Program-made: the position numbers and the translations under genes | The notes under the pieces: model-generated | What the model was told of the DNA's origin: nothing | The model's database searches: none | The model's input: only the letters and a program-made list of their open reading frames with translations | Shown: positions 52,792 through 61,431 of the stretch, piece by piece | How the letters are laid out: every line of letters begins with the position of its first letter | How positions within the stretch are numbered: position 1 is the first letter of the stretch | Assembly: GCF_030161375.1 (NCBI RefSeq) | Contig: NZ_BSSQ01000013.1 | Location: 186,001 to 250,000, forward strand | DNA: 64,000 bases | Direction of reading: 5' to 3' | DNA from: Paenibacillus glycanilyticus | GTDB taxonomy: Bacteria > Bacillota > Bacilli > Paenibacillales > Paenibacillaceae

Positions 52792-53961
52792 ATGTTGACG
52801 AAGAGCACATGGGTGTCGCCGCTAGTACGCGATTTGCCGCCATCGGGCATTCGCAAGTTTTTTAACGCGGCTGAGGGAAACAAGGAGATCATATCGCTAG
52901 GGGTTGGGGAACCCGATTTTGCTACGCCCAAGGCTGCTAGAGAGGCCTGCATCCGCTCGCTGGAGCGGGGCCGCACGATGTATACGCCAAACGAAGGGCT
53001 TATGGAGCTGCGGGAAGAGATTGCGGCTTATATGCTCGGGAATTTCGGCGTGAGCTACGAGCCGGCCAAGGAAGTGCTGGTTACGGTAGGCGGCAGCGAG
53101 GCCATTGATCTGGCCATGCGGGCCATTCTAGAGCCCGGCGATGAAATGATTATTCCGGTACCCGGTTATATTGCTTATGCGCCAATCTGCAAGCTAAACG
53201 GAGGGGTGCCGGTTGAACTGGAGATGACCGCCGCCCAGTCGTTCAAGCTAACGGCAGATGCGCTGAAGCAGGCGATAACTCCCCGTTCCAAGGTGCTTTT
53301 CGTCAACTTCCCGAGCAATCCGACCGGAGCGGTCATGTCTTACGAGGATTGGCTGCCGATTGCAAAGCTTGTAGAGGAGCATAACCTGATCGTCTTCTCC
53401 GACGAGATTTACGCGGAGCTGTCCTACGAGAGTAAACATGTGAGCTTCGCTTCTTTGCCGGGGATGAAAGAACGGACGGTTATCATCAGCGGCTTCTCAA
53501 AAGCTTTTGCGATGACGGGCATGCGGGTTGGTTACGCTTGCGGCGGAGAAGAGCTGATCGCGGCGATGACCAAGATTCATCAATATACGGCGCTGTGCGC
53601 GCCAATCGTTGGCCAGGTTGCGGCGATCGAATGCCTGCGTAGCTGTATGGAGGATAAGGACGAAATGGTGAAGGCGTTTAATCAGCGCCGCCGGATGTTC
53701 GTCAAAGGGCTAGGCGAGCTTGGATTAACTTGCCGCGATCCGCAAGGAGCGTTTTATGCATTCCCATCCATCGCCGTAACCGGACTTAGTTCCGAGCAAT
53801 TCGCGCAAAGGCTGCTTCAGGAGGCGAAGGTCGCCGCGGTGCCCGGATCGGTGTTTGGTTCGGGAGGCGAAGGATTCATCCGGTGCTCGTATGCATCCTC
53901 GGTGTCGAACCTGACGGAAGCGCTGGAGCGCATGGACCGTTGGATGCGAACTGCGATATAG
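52792..53961 (+). CDS. Class I/II PLP aminotransferase
   Basis: A 389-residue fold-type I aminotransferase: ISLGVGEPDFATP, YTPNEGLMELREEI, NFPSNPTGAVMS, SDEIYAELSYE and PLP-Lys in SGFSKAFAMTGMR. AatA/PatA-like; amino-acid specificity not decidable. GGGGGAG precedes the ATG. It follows ddl in the same operon, so a role in supplying wall amino acids is possible. Confidence 0.88.
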   Translation: MLTKSTWVSPLVRDLPPSGIRKFFNAAEGNKEIISLGVGEPDFATPKAAREACIRSLERGRTMYTPNEGLMELREEIAAYMLGNFGVSYEPAKEVLVTVGGSEAIDLAMRAILEPGDEMIIPVPGYIAYAPICKLNGGVPVELEMTAAQSFKLTADALKQAITPRSKVLFVNFPSNPTGAVMSYEDWLPIAKLVEEHNLIVFSDEIYAELSYESKHVSFASLPGMKERTVIISGFSKAFAMTGMRVGYACGGEELIAAMTKIHQYTALCAPIVGQVAAIECLRSCMEDKDEMVKAFNQRRRMFVKGLGELGLTCRDPQGAFYAFPSIAVTGLSSEQFAQRLLQEAKVAAVPGSVFGSGGEGFIRCSYASSVSNLTEALERMDRWMRTAI

Positions 53962-53982
53962 CGAATGCGTCAATATACTTGT

Positions 53983-54047
53983 AAACAGGTTATGACTAAA
54001 AGTCGATCTCTTGAGGTTGGCTTTTAGGAATAGCCTGTTTTTTTGCG
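53983..54047 (+). terminator. Rho-independent terminator
   Basis: AACAGGTTAT ... AATAGCCTGTT with an inner AAAAG/CTTTT stem and TTTTTTT. Ends the ddl operon. Confidence 0.8.
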
Positions 54048-54119
54048 TTGCCTTAGTTTGCAGAAGTGTCGGCAGATATGATAGGTTGGAGAGACAGTAG
54101 ATGTCAGCGTTGAGGGGCG

Positions 54120-55019
54120 GTGAGCCATTTGCCTATACATATCGGTCTTGCGGGTTGGGGAGACCAGGACGCGTTGTACGGCCCAAAGGTCAAAGCGAAG
54201 GATCGGTTGAAGGAATACGCGAAGCATTTTCCGCTGGTGGAAGTGGACAGCAGCTTCTACGCGATACAACCGCCGGATAGATTCGCGAAGTGGACGGAAG
54301 AGACGCCTGAGTCGCTCCATTTTATCGTGAAGGCTTATCAAGGAATGACCGGTCATCAGCGCGGTCCCGCTGCGGCGGCTGCAGCGAATGATCCGGATAG
54401 TACGTTTGCGGCATTTCGGGAATCCATCGCGCCGGCGATGGAGGCGGGGCGGCTGCGGGCAGCCTTGTTCCAATACCCGCCATGGTTCGATTGCACCCGG
54501 GACAACGTGCGTATTCTTCGCGAAGCCAAGCGCCGGATGGAGGGAATTCCCGTCGCGCTGGAGTTCCGGCACCAGAGCTGGTTCACCGAGGAGTACCGGG
54601 CGCGTACGCTCGACTTCATGCGCGAGGAAGGCTGGATGCATAGCGTATGCGATGAGCCGCAGGCCGGCCTCGGATCGATCCCGACCGTGCTTGAGGCGAC
54701 GGATGCCGCCATGACGGTTGTCCGCTTCCACGGCCGCAATGCAAGCGGATGGAACCAAGGAGGCGGGCCGAATTGGCGCGATGTCCGTTATTTGTACCGG
54801 TACAACGAGGACGAGCTGCGGCAATGGGCAGGTTACCTGGAGCAGCTGCAGCAGCAGAGCCAGCATATATGCGTAATATTCAACAATAACTCCGGCGGCG
54901 ATGCAGCGGATAATGCGAAGCAGATGATGGCGATGCTTGGCCAGCTTAGACCCGATGGCAAAGACCCGCTGGAACCGGTCGAAGCACCGCCGCAATACGA
55001 GCAGCTAGACTTATTTTGA
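54120..55019 (+). CDS. DUF72 family protein
   Basis: A 299-residue DUF72 (YecE-like) TIM-barrel protein: HIGLAGWGD, YAKHFPLVEVDSSFYAIQ, FIVKAYQGMTGH, VALEFRHQSWF and RFHGRNASGWN. Function not established. GTG start with GAGGGGCG upstream. Monocistronic or followed by a DUF2306 gene after 57 bp. Confidence 0.9.
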   Translation: MSHLPIHIGLAGWGDQDALYGPKVKAKDRLKEYAKHFPLVEVDSSFYAIQPPDRFAKWTEETPESLHFIVKAYQGMTGHQRGPAAAAAANDPDSTFAAFRESIAPAMEAGRLRAALFQYPPWFDCTRDNVRILREAKRRMEGIPVALEFRHQSWFTEEYRARTLDFMREEGWMHSVCDEPQAGLGSIPTVLEATDAAMTVVRFHGRNASGWNQGGGPNWRDVRYLYRYNEDELRQWAGYLEQLQQQSQHICVIFNNNSGGDAADNAKQMMAMLGQLRPDGKDPLEPVEAPPQYEQLDLF

Positions 55020-55076
55020 TAGCCATGCCAAGCAAAGTTTGAAAGATGAAAGATGAAAGATGAAAGAGGCAATCCC

Positions 55077-55712
55077 GTGCGTAAAAAAAGCAAGTTATAT
55101 GTAACAGCGCTGGTCGTGTCGATCGTGTTTATCGGTTACACGACCTATTCGAACTTTATCTATGATCCGGAAGCGAGCCGGTTCCTGAGCCATAAGACCG
55201 GCCTGAAGCATGTCTCGCTGTGGCTTTCTATTAGGAATGTACATATTCTGGCGGCTTGTGCGGCCATGATTGCCGGTCTTGTCAACTTCTCGAAGCGGAT
55301 CAGGCAAAGCAGGCCAAAGCTTCACCGGATCATCGGATACGGCTATGTAGCGGCGGTAGCAATCGTTGATTTGACCTCCGGTTACATGGCTCCATCTTCA
55401 ACAGGCGGAAAAGCGAGCAGTATCGCTTTTAACTTTATTAATCTAATCTGGCTGATCATAACGGTCATTGCGGTCGTGAAGATTAGGAAGAAACAGGTCA
55501 TTCAGCACCGCAAGTGGATGATCCGGAGTTATGTTTTTGTATTCACCAATATGTTCATCCACCTTATTACGGCAGCCTTTCACCAAGGCTTTGGCCTAGA
55601 TTACACGATAAGCTACACGATTTCGGTCTACTGCTCGATTGTGTTGCTGCTGGCGTTGGCAGAGGTCGTGATCAGGACGAGGCCTGCAGTTGGCGGCAGT
55701 CAACCTCTGTAA
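55077..55712 (+). CDS. DUF2306 membrane protein
   Basis: A 211-residue protein with four or more TM segments and the DUF2306 features RPKLHRIIGYGYV and HRKWMIRSYVF. Function unknown. The GTG at 55077 follows AAAGAGG; an ATG at 55053 lies in a run of three GATGAAA repeats (55038-55063) and is less likely. Followed 24 bp later by the sugar-dehydrogenase-like gene. Confidence 0.8.
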   Translation: MRKKSKLYVTALVVSIVFIGYTTYSNFIYDPEASRFLSHKTGLKHVSLWLSIRNVHILAACAAMIAGLVNFSKRIRQSRPKLHRIIGYGYVAAVAIVDLTSGYMAPSSTGGKASSIAFNFINLIWLIITVIAVVKIRKKQVIQHRKWMIRSYVFVFTNMFIHLITAAFHQGFGLDYTISYTISVYCSIVLLLALAEVVIRTRPAVGGSQPL

Positions 55713-55736
55713 CGATAGGGATGAGGAGAGATGAGG

Positions 55737-56819
55737 ATGGGGAAGAGGTTAATCGTAGCCGTAGCGCTCACTCTAGGAACATTGCTGCTTGCTTCCTGCG
55801 AAGGGAACGAAGGGAATAAGCCATCGGTAAGCACGCAAGGGTCTGGGGAGCAGGCTTCCTATAAGGTTGTGGCAGAAAAGCTGCGGGCGCCTTGGGTGAT
55901 CGCGTTTGACGGCGATGTAATCTACGTTAGCGAACGTGACGGCAATGTCGTGCGGATTGCTGGCGGGAAGTCGACGCGGATGCCGGCGGAGTTCAAGAAA
56001 AACGTCCACGCACAGGGCGAAGGGGGCTTCCTCGGCTTTGTGCTGGCTCCGGATTTTGCGGAGTCCAAGGAGGCTTTTGCCTACCATACGTACGAGGAGA
56101 ACGGCGAGATTTGGAACCGGGTTATTGTGCTGAAGCTAAAGGGGAATGCTTGGGTCGAATCGAAGGCGCTGCTTGAAGGCATTCCGGGTTCGTTTAACCA
56201 TGACGGCGGACGGATGGCGATTGGGCCGGACGGCTTGCTGTACGTGACAACGGGAGATGCGGGGCAAGAGGAGCTGGCCCAAGACAAAACCAGTCTGGCG
56301 GGCAAAATCCTTCGCATGAAGCTGGACGGCTCGATTCCGGCAAGCAATCCGTTTCCGGATTCCTATGTCTACTCCTACGGGCATCGGAATCCGCAAGGGC
56401 TAGCCTGGAGCAGTTCGGGGATGCTGTTTGTCGCGGAGCATGGACCGTCGGGCGATCCCGGCGGGCATGACGAGATCAACAGCATTGTACCGGGGGGCAA
56501 CTATGGCTGGCCGGTTGTTATTGGCGGGCAGCACCACGACGGGTTGATCGATCCGGTCTATCATACGGGCGAGGACACCATTGCTCCTTCCGGGATTGCG
56601 ATGGATGCGGAAAATCATTTGCTCATTGCGACTCTTCGAGGGGAGAAGCTGCTGCGTTACAATACGTTGACCAAAAAAAGGTCAGTCGTACTCCAGAAGG
56701 AAGGCAGGCTGCGGGATGTACGAGTGCATGACGGCAGCGTGTACGTGATCACGAATAATACGGATGGCAGAGGGACACCATCTGATAAGGATGATCGTCT
56801 GCTGTTGTTGGCGAAATAA
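55737..56819 (+). CDS. PQQ-dependent sugar-dehydrogenase-like lipoprotein
   Basis: A 360-residue exported lipoprotein (lipobox LLLASCEG, Cys near 21) with a six-bladed glucose/sorbosone dehydrogenase beta-propeller (APWVIAFDGDVIYVSERDGNVVRI, GGFLGFVLAPDF, FNHDGGRMAIGPDGLLYVTTGD, GHRNPQGLAW, GGNYGWP). Most Firmicutes relatives are not shown to bind PQQ. ATG 55737 is preferred over 55731 because AGGAG is 8 rather than 2 bases away. Confidence 0.85.
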   Translation: MGKRLIVAVALTLGTLLLASCEGNEGNKPSVSTQGSGEQASYKVVAEKLRAPWVIAFDGDVIYVSERDGNVVRIAGGKSTRMPAEFKKNVHAQGEGGFLGFVLAPDFAESKEAFAYHTYEENGEIWNRVIVLKLKGNAWVESKALLEGIPGSFNHDGGRMAIGPDGLLYVTTGDAGQEELAQDKTSLAGKILRMKLDGSIPASNPFPDSYVYSYGHRNPQGLAWSSSGMLFVAEHGPSGDPGGHDEINSIVPGGNYGWPVVIGGQHHDGLIDPVYHTGEDTIAPSGIAMDAENHLLIATLRGEKLLRYNTLTKKRSVVLQKEGRLRDVRVHDGSVYVITNNTDGRGTPSDKDDRLLLLAK

Positions 56820-56824
56820 GGTTA

Positions 56825-56877
56825 TTGACAGGAAACCATTTGGTTTCCTATAATAAAAAGCGAAACCAAATGGTTTC
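56825..56877 (+). promoter_or_regulatory. Promoter with two GAAACCA palindromes (ArsR operators)
   Basis: Consensus TTGACA (56825) - 18 bp - TATAAT (56849). The spacer is itself a perfect palindrome GGAAACCA-TT-TGGTTTCC (56831-56848), and a second GAAACCA-AA-TGGTTTC lies at 56862-56877. Probably bound by the ArsR-type regulator encoded third in this operon. Confidence 0.85.
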
Positions 56878-56903
56878 ATAATTTCAAAGGAGTCTTGAGC
56901 GGA

Positions 56904-57284
56904 ATGAATGAAGAACTGTTGAAGAAACTTCGCTTCAAGTCCGGACAAGCATCTGCGGTTTTAAACGCACCGGATGGTTATTCGCTTGGAGTTGAAGCGG
57001 GCTCCGATGGGAAGCATGATTTTGTACAGCTGTTTGTAAACAGCAAGGCTGAGCTTGAGGACAAGTTGCCGGAGGTATTGCCGCTATTGGCCGAAGATGC
57101 GGTGTTTTGGATTACTTATCCGAAGCAAAGCGGCAAGATAAAGCCCGACATCAACCGGGATTCGTTGGCTTCGCATGTGCAAGACACCACGCCTTATCGG
57201 GCAGTCAGCAACGTAGCCGTAGACGAGAAGTGGTCGGCTTTGCGGTTCCGGTTGAAGGAAAAGGTCAATGCCAAGAAGTCTTGA
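56904..57284 (+). CDS. Conserved hypothetical protein in the ArsR/SRPBCC operon
   Basis: A 126-residue soluble protein with HDFVQLFVNSKAELEDKLPE, WITYPKQSGKIKPDINRD and a C-terminal WSALRFR; the WITYPK...SALRFR pattern recurs in proteins beside ArsR/SRPBCC pairs. Function unknown. ATG 56904 follows AAGGAG by 11 bases. First gene behind the palindromic promoter. Confidence 0.75.
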   Translation: MNEELLKKLRFKSGQASAVLNAPDGYSLGVEAGSDGKHDFVQLFVNSKAELEDKLPEVLPLLAEDAVFWITYPKQSGKIKPDINRDSLASHVQDTTPYRAVSNVAVDEKWSALRFRLKEKVNAKKS

Positions 57285-57325
57285 ATAGCAATCATAAACA
57301 GCAATTAAATCGGAGGTTAAAGACG

Positions 57326-57757
57326 ATGAGTAACGGAGTTAACACATTGCCTGACGTACGTCAGACAGTAGAAGTGAATGCAACCATTCAGAAAGTATGG
57401 AATGCCGTATCCACGGCGGAAGGCATTGCGGCATGGTTTATGGCGCCAAGCAGCGACTTTAAACCGGAGGTTGGCTGCGAATTCCATCTGGAAGCCGGGC
57501 AATTCGGCCAGTCCCCGTGCAAAGTGACGGAGGTTGACCCGCCGAACCGTCTGGTGTTCAACTGGGGTAGAGACTGGACGCTGACGTTTGAGTTGAAAGA
57601 GCTTGACGGCGGCAAAACCGAATTTACGCTGATTCATGGCGGCTGGGATGCGGACAAGGTTACCGAATTCGGCCAAGCGCATCCGCAAGTACGCGAGCAT
57701 ATGGCTGGCGGCTGGGTTGGCATCATGAAGAAATTCGTCAGCGTTGTCGAAGCTTAA
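57326..57757 (+). CDS. SRPBCC (AHSA1-like) domain protein
   Basis: A 143-residue START/SRPBCC-fold protein (VWNAVSTAEGIAAWFMAPSSDFKPEVGCEFHLE, VFNWGRDWTLTFELKELDGGKTEFTLIHGGW, HMAGGWVGIMKKF). Binds an unknown hydrophobic ligand in its central cavity. GGAGG 9 bases upstream. Directly followed by an ArsR regulator four bases after the stop, the usual pairing. Confidence 0.87.
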   Translation: MSNGVNTLPDVRQTVEVNATIQKVWNAVSTAEGIAAWFMAPSSDFKPEVGCEFHLEAGQFGQSPCKVTEVDPPNRLVFNWGRDWTLTFELKELDGGKTEFTLIHGGWDADKVTEFGQAHPQVREHMAGGWVGIMKKFVSVVEA

Positions 57758-57761
57758 GAAT

Positions 57762-58136
57762 ATGGCTGCCGAGCCTAAACATGACGTCTTCCAGGCGATT
57801 GCCGATCCGACGCGCCGCAGTTTGCTGCAGCTGCTAGTCGATGAGGAGATGCCGGTGACCGTGATCAGCGGTCACTATTCGATGAGCCGGACGGCGGTGT
57901 CCAAACATTTGCGCATACTGGCGGAAGCCGGCTTAGTGAAAGAACGCAAGGTTGGACGGGAGACGCGTTACCGGCTGGAGCCCGAGCCGCTGCTTGAGCT
58001 GAAGCGCTGGCTCAGCTATTACGAGCGGTTCTGGGAGAACAAGCTGCAAGCGCTCAAACGTTTTGTCGAAGAGGACATGCCGGCGGGCGAGCCGTCAGGT
58101 CCGCTGCAAGTCGTTGAAGGCAAACGAGAAGAATAA
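57762..58136 (+). CDS. ArsR-family regulator
   Basis: A 124-residue winged-helix regulator (FQAIADPTRRSLLQLL, VISGHYSMSRTAVSKHLRILAEAGLVKERKVGRETRYRLE) without the metal-binding CxC motif. This subtype is commonly encoded with SRPBCC proteins and binds GAAACCA-type palindromes. The ATG lies 4 bases after the SRPBCC stop; an in-frame TTG (57744) overlaps it. Confidence 0.86.
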   Translation: MAAEPKHDVFQAIADPTRRSLLQLLVDEEMPVTVISGHYSMSRTAVSKHLRILAEAGLVKERKVGRETRYRLEPEPLLELKRWLSYYERFWENKLQALKRFVEEDMPAGEPSGPLQVVEGKREE

Positions 58137-58139
58137 CAG

Positions 58140-58190
58140 AAAGCCGCGATTGGACGAGCTATTGCCCGTGCAGTCGCGGCTTTTGTTTTG
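58140..58190 (+). terminator. Rho-independent terminator
   Basis: AAAGCCGCGA / TCGCGGCTTTT followed by GTTTTG. Ends the ArsR operon. Confidence 0.8.
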
Positions 58191-58271
58191 TTTGGAGTTT
58201 GGGTATTGGGTTTGTGATGGGGGAAAGCCGTTGGCTAGCTCGGTTGCTGGCAGTTCTCTGTTAGCGCTAAA

Positions 58272-58432
58272 GGAGGCTTACACATACAGAAGTGTGCGGA
58301 ATGTTAGGCTGTAAGCGTGGATGGAGGCTTACGGCCAGCCAGAGTGGGAGAAGTCGATCGATTCTAACGGTTGTAAGCTTTATAGGAGGCTAACGGATGC
58401 CAAAGTGAGCGAAAGGTTGGGCTGTAAGCTCA
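58272..58432 (+). repeat. Three degenerate GGAGGCTTACGG repeats
   Basis: GGAGGCTTAC / GGAGGCTTACGG / GGAGGCTAACGG begin at 58272, 58323 and 58385, each followed after about 30 bases by a GTAAGC-type inverse sequence. Unequal spacing (51, 62) and no reading frame. It resembles short dispersed intergenic repeats of Paenibacillus genomes. This and the leader element at 58700 are all I see in the 685-bp gap. Confidence 0.55.
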
Positions 58433-58699
58433 AAAGGCAGTCAACAGCAGTTGAAGATGGTGGAGATCAAACGTGGAAGTGTGCATGAAAGGGCATAGGT
58501 TGCTGGCAGTGGGGTTATCGGCTAAGTAACCTAGACAAAAGGCTGAAAGGCTGAAACCAGCCTAACAGAGGCTGATTGAGGGCGAAAAGAAGGCTACAAG
58601 GCGGAACTCTGCCGTCAGATGGAAAGTTTTCGCTTCATACTGGAAATCAACAAGCCTGCTGGCTTACAATAGACGGGATAAGTGAGCGACCGGTTAATC

Positions 58700-58815
58700 A
58701 TGCTTTCGAAGCAAGAATCATCACAACCTTCGGTTAGGTTCTAATTCTTTAAGATCATGCTTTCGAAGCAAGAATCATCACAACCTTCGGTTAGGTTCTA
58801 ATTCTTTTTAGGAGT
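58700..58815 (+). repeat. Leader hairpin element before murG (two tandem units)
   Basis: Two 57-bp units start at 58700 and 58757 with ATGCTTTCGAAGC, then AAGAATCATCAC and an AACCTTCGGTTAGGTT hairpin. Unit 1 continues AATTCTTTAAGATC; unit 2 ends AATTCTTTTT and abuts AGGAG (58810). Both units encode a 14-codon frame starting MLSKQE. Confidence 0.75.
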
Positions 58816-58821
58816 GGTAGT

Positions 58822-59886
58822 GTGAGTAAAATTATGTTTACAGGCGGAGGATCGGCAGGGCATGTCACGGTTAACCTGGCGTTGATCCCCCATTTTATAC
58901 AGGAAGGCTGGTCGGTGGACTACATAGGTTCGGAGGCTGGCATTGAGAAGCAACTCATCGAGCCGCTGCAAAATGTGAGTTATCACGGCATCGCAACCGG
59001 CAAGCTGCGACGTTACCTAGATTGGCAGAACGTGAAGGACCCGTTCAAGGTGATCAAAGGCGCGTTCCAGGCATACCGCATCATTAAGAAGGAAAAGCCC
59101 GACGTGTTGTTCTCGAAGGGCGGCTTCGTCTCCGTTCCGGTTGTCATTGGAGCTCGGCTGAACAAGGTGCCGGTGCTCATCCATGAATCCGATCTGACGC
59201 CGGGGCTGGCGAACAAGATCGCGATTCCTTTTGCGGCGGGGGTCTGCACGACTTTCCCGGAGACGCAGCAGCATTTGCCGGCAGGCAAATCGCATTATGT
59301 CGGCGCGGTGATCCGCGATCAGCTCAAAGCAGGCGATGCGGCACGCGGCCGCAAGTTCGCCGGCTTCATATCGAGCAAGCCGGTATTGCTCATCATGGGC
59401 GGAAGCCTTGGCGCCCGCAAGATCAACCAGGCTGTACGCGCATCGCTTGGCAAGCTGACGGAGAAGTTCCAGATTATCCATCTATGCGGCAAAGGCCAGG
59501 TTGACCCGTCCCTGCAGTCCCAGCAGTACAGACAGTTCGAGTATGTAAATGAAGAGCTCCCGGACCTGCTGGCGATGGCGGATGTGATCATTTCGCGAGC
59601 GGGCTCGAACTCGATCTTCGAGTTCCTGTACTTGCGCAAACCGATGCTGCTTATCCCTCTGACGAAGGAAGCAAGCCGCGGCGATCAGATCCTTAACGCG
59701 CGTTCGTTCCAGTCGGCGGGCTTCTGCGAAGTGCTCTATGAAGAGGACATGACGCCGGAGACGCTTGTCACCCATGTAACCGACTTGTACGCAAACCGCG
59801 ATCAATACGTCGATAACATGTTGAAAAACGACCGCAAGGACGCTTTGTCCCAGCTGATCGACTTGATCAAGCAGACGGCGAAATAA
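58822..59886 (+). CDS. murG: UDP-GlcNAc:lipid I GlcNAc transferase, MurG2 type
   Basis: A 354-residue GT28 glycosyltransferase: [16 protein letters not shown] (residues 8-23), [34 protein letters not shown] and [10 protein letters not shown]. The family adds GlcNAc to lipid I at the inner membrane face. It belongs to the second MurG type of bacilli found outside the mur/div cluster, so the genome probably holds another copy. GTG start, AGGAG 7 bases upstream. Preceded by the two-unit leader array. Confidence 0.9.
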   Translation: MSKIMFTGGGSAGHVTVNLALIPHFIQEGWSVDYIGSEAGIEKQLIEPLQNVSYHGIATGKLRRYLDWQNVKDPFKVIKGAFQAYRIIKKEKPDVLFSKGGFVSVPVVIGARLNKVPVLIHESDLTPGLANKIAIPFAAGVCTTFPETQQHLPAGKSHYVGAVIRDQLKAGDAARGRKFAGFISSKPVLLIMGGSLGARKINQAVRASLGKLTEKFQIIHLCGKGQVDPSLQSQQYRQFEYVNEELPDLLAMADVIISRAGSNSIFEFLYLRKPMLLIPLTKEASRGDQILNARSFQSAGFCEVLYEEDMTPETLVTHVTDLYANRDQYVDNMLKNDRKDALSQLIDLIKQTAK

Positions 59887-59903
59887 CCGTCTCGAGCCCT
59901 CAT

Positions 59904-59955
59904 ATGACCGCTATTAACCAGCAAGATTGTCTTGTGGTAATGGCGGTCTTTTTCT
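59904..59955 (+). terminator. Rho-independent terminator
   Basis: ATGACCGCTATTAACCA / TGTGGTAATGGCGGTC followed by TTTTTC. Confidence 0.8.
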
Positions 59956-59997
59956 ATAATAGGGGGAAGGTTAGGCAATAGTAGGAGGGAAATACAG

Positions 59998-61398
59998 ATG
60001 GAATATATCAGTACTCGCGGAAATGTAGGCAAAATCGGCTTTGTCGACGCTTTCCTCATGGGTCTTGCGGACGACGGCGGACTTCTTGTGCCTTATGAAA
60101 TTCCGGTTGTTTCCGCGGCTAAGCTGAAAGAATGGCAGGAGCTCAGCTATCAGGAGCTGGTGCTTGAAATTTTCTCGCTTTATACGAATGATGAAATTCC
60201 TTATGAAGATTTGAAGCAAATGGTATACGACGCTTACGCGACGTTCCGCCATCCGGAAGTAACGCCGGTTCATAAGCTGAAAGACGACCTCTATTTGCTT
60301 GAATTGTTCCATGGTCCTACTTTTGCGTTCAAGGACATCGCGCTCCAGTTCATGGGCCAATTATATACGTACGTGTCCCGCAAGCAGAACAAGAAGATCC
60401 ACATTCTTGGCGCTACTTCCGGCGATACCGGCGCTTCGGCGATCGAAGGCGTCAAAGGCAAGGAAGGCATCAAGATCTGCATTCTGCATCCGAACGGCAA
60501 AGTAAGCAAAGTGCAGGAGCTGCAGATGACGACGGTTCAAGAAGACAACGTTCTGAACCTGTCCGTGGAAGGCAACTTCGACGACTGCCAGCGCATTATT
60601 AAAGATTTATTCGCGGATCTCGAATTCAAATCGGCTAACCGTCTGTGCGCGATTAACTCGATCAACTTCGTGCGCATCATGGCGCAAACGGTTTACTACT
60701 TCTATTCCTACTTCCAAGTGGCGAAGCAAACGGGCAATTCCGATGCAAAAGTAAACTTCAGCGTGCCAACAGGCAACTTCGGCGACATCTTCGCGGGTTA
60801 CCTGGCGAAACGCATGGGTCTGCCGGTTGACAAGCTTATTCTCGCAACAAACGAGAACAACATTCTTGAGCGCTTCATCAAAGAAGGCGTGTACAAGCCG
60901 GGCGATTTCCGCACGACATACAGCCCTTCGATGGACATTCAAGTAGCGAGCAACTTCGAGCGTTACCTGTACTATGTACTGGGCGAGAATCCGGAGCAAA
61001 TCCGTTCCCTTATGGACGGCTTTAAGGCAGAAGGGCAAATCGTGGTTTCCGGCGACGCGCTCGGCAAAGTACAAGAAGAGTTCGCCGCGCATGGCGTACA
61101 AGGGCAAGAATGCCTGGATACGATTGCAGCTTACAATAAAGAAACGGGCTATCTTCTGGATCCCCACTCCGCTTGCGGCGTAGCGGCATCGGATCAACAG
61201 GCGAAAGCGGGTTCTGTAACGATCTCGCTGGCGACGGCTCATCCGGCGAAGTTCAACGAAGCGATTGAACTCGTTCATATCGAGCAAGAGTTCCCAGCGC
61301 AAATCCAGGCGCTCTTCAATAAACCGCAGCGTCAAACGCAAGTGGACGGCACGCAGGAAGCCATCGTGCAAGAAATCGTGAAGTTCTACAACGCGTAA
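59998..61398 (+). CDS. thrC: Threonine synthase
   Basis: A 466-residue long-type PLP enzyme that makes threonine from O-phosphohomoserine. PLP-Lys112 in GPTFAFKDIALQFMGQ, GATSGDTGASAIEGV (phosphate loop) and SVPTGNFGDIFAGYLAKRMG. Resembles the E. coli/yeast form rather than the shorter Bacillus subtilis ThrC. AGGAGG 9-10 bases upstream. No threonine leader or T-box seen before it. Confidence 0.94.
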   Translation: MEYISTRGNVGKIGFVDAFLMGLADDGGLLVPYEIPVVSAAKLKEWQELSYQELVLEIFSLYTNDEIPYEDLKQMVYDAYATFRHPEVTPVHKLKDDLYLLELFHGPTFAFKDIALQFMGQLYTYVSRKQNKKIHILGATSGDTGASAIEGVKGKEGIKICILHPNGKVSKVQELQMTTVQEDNVLNLSVEGNFDDCQRIIKDLFADLEFKSANRLCAINSINFVRIMAQTVYYFYSYFQVAKQTGNSDAKVNFSVPTGNFGDIFAGYLAKRMGLPVDKLILATNENNILERFIKEGVYKPGDFRTTYSPSMDIQVASNFERYLYYVLGENPEQIRSLMDGFKAEGQIVVSGDALGKVQEEFAAHGVQGQECLDTIAAYNKETGYLLDPHSACGVAASDQQAKAGSVTISLATAHPAKFNEAIELVHIEQEFPAQIQALFNKPQRQTQVDGTQEAIVQEIVKFYNA

Positions 61399-61431
61399 CG
61401 CTCTCAAGAATCAAGAATCAAGAATCAAGAG

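Noticed and set aside
52792..52803. MLTK at the start of the aminotransferase as another leader unit
   Set aside because: The codons differ (ATGTTGACGAAG) and no hairpin or T5-ribosome-site arrangement follows; probably coincidence.
58063..58314. 83-residue frame after the ArsR gene
   Set aside because: Overlaps the ArsR end and a terminator; no coding signature.
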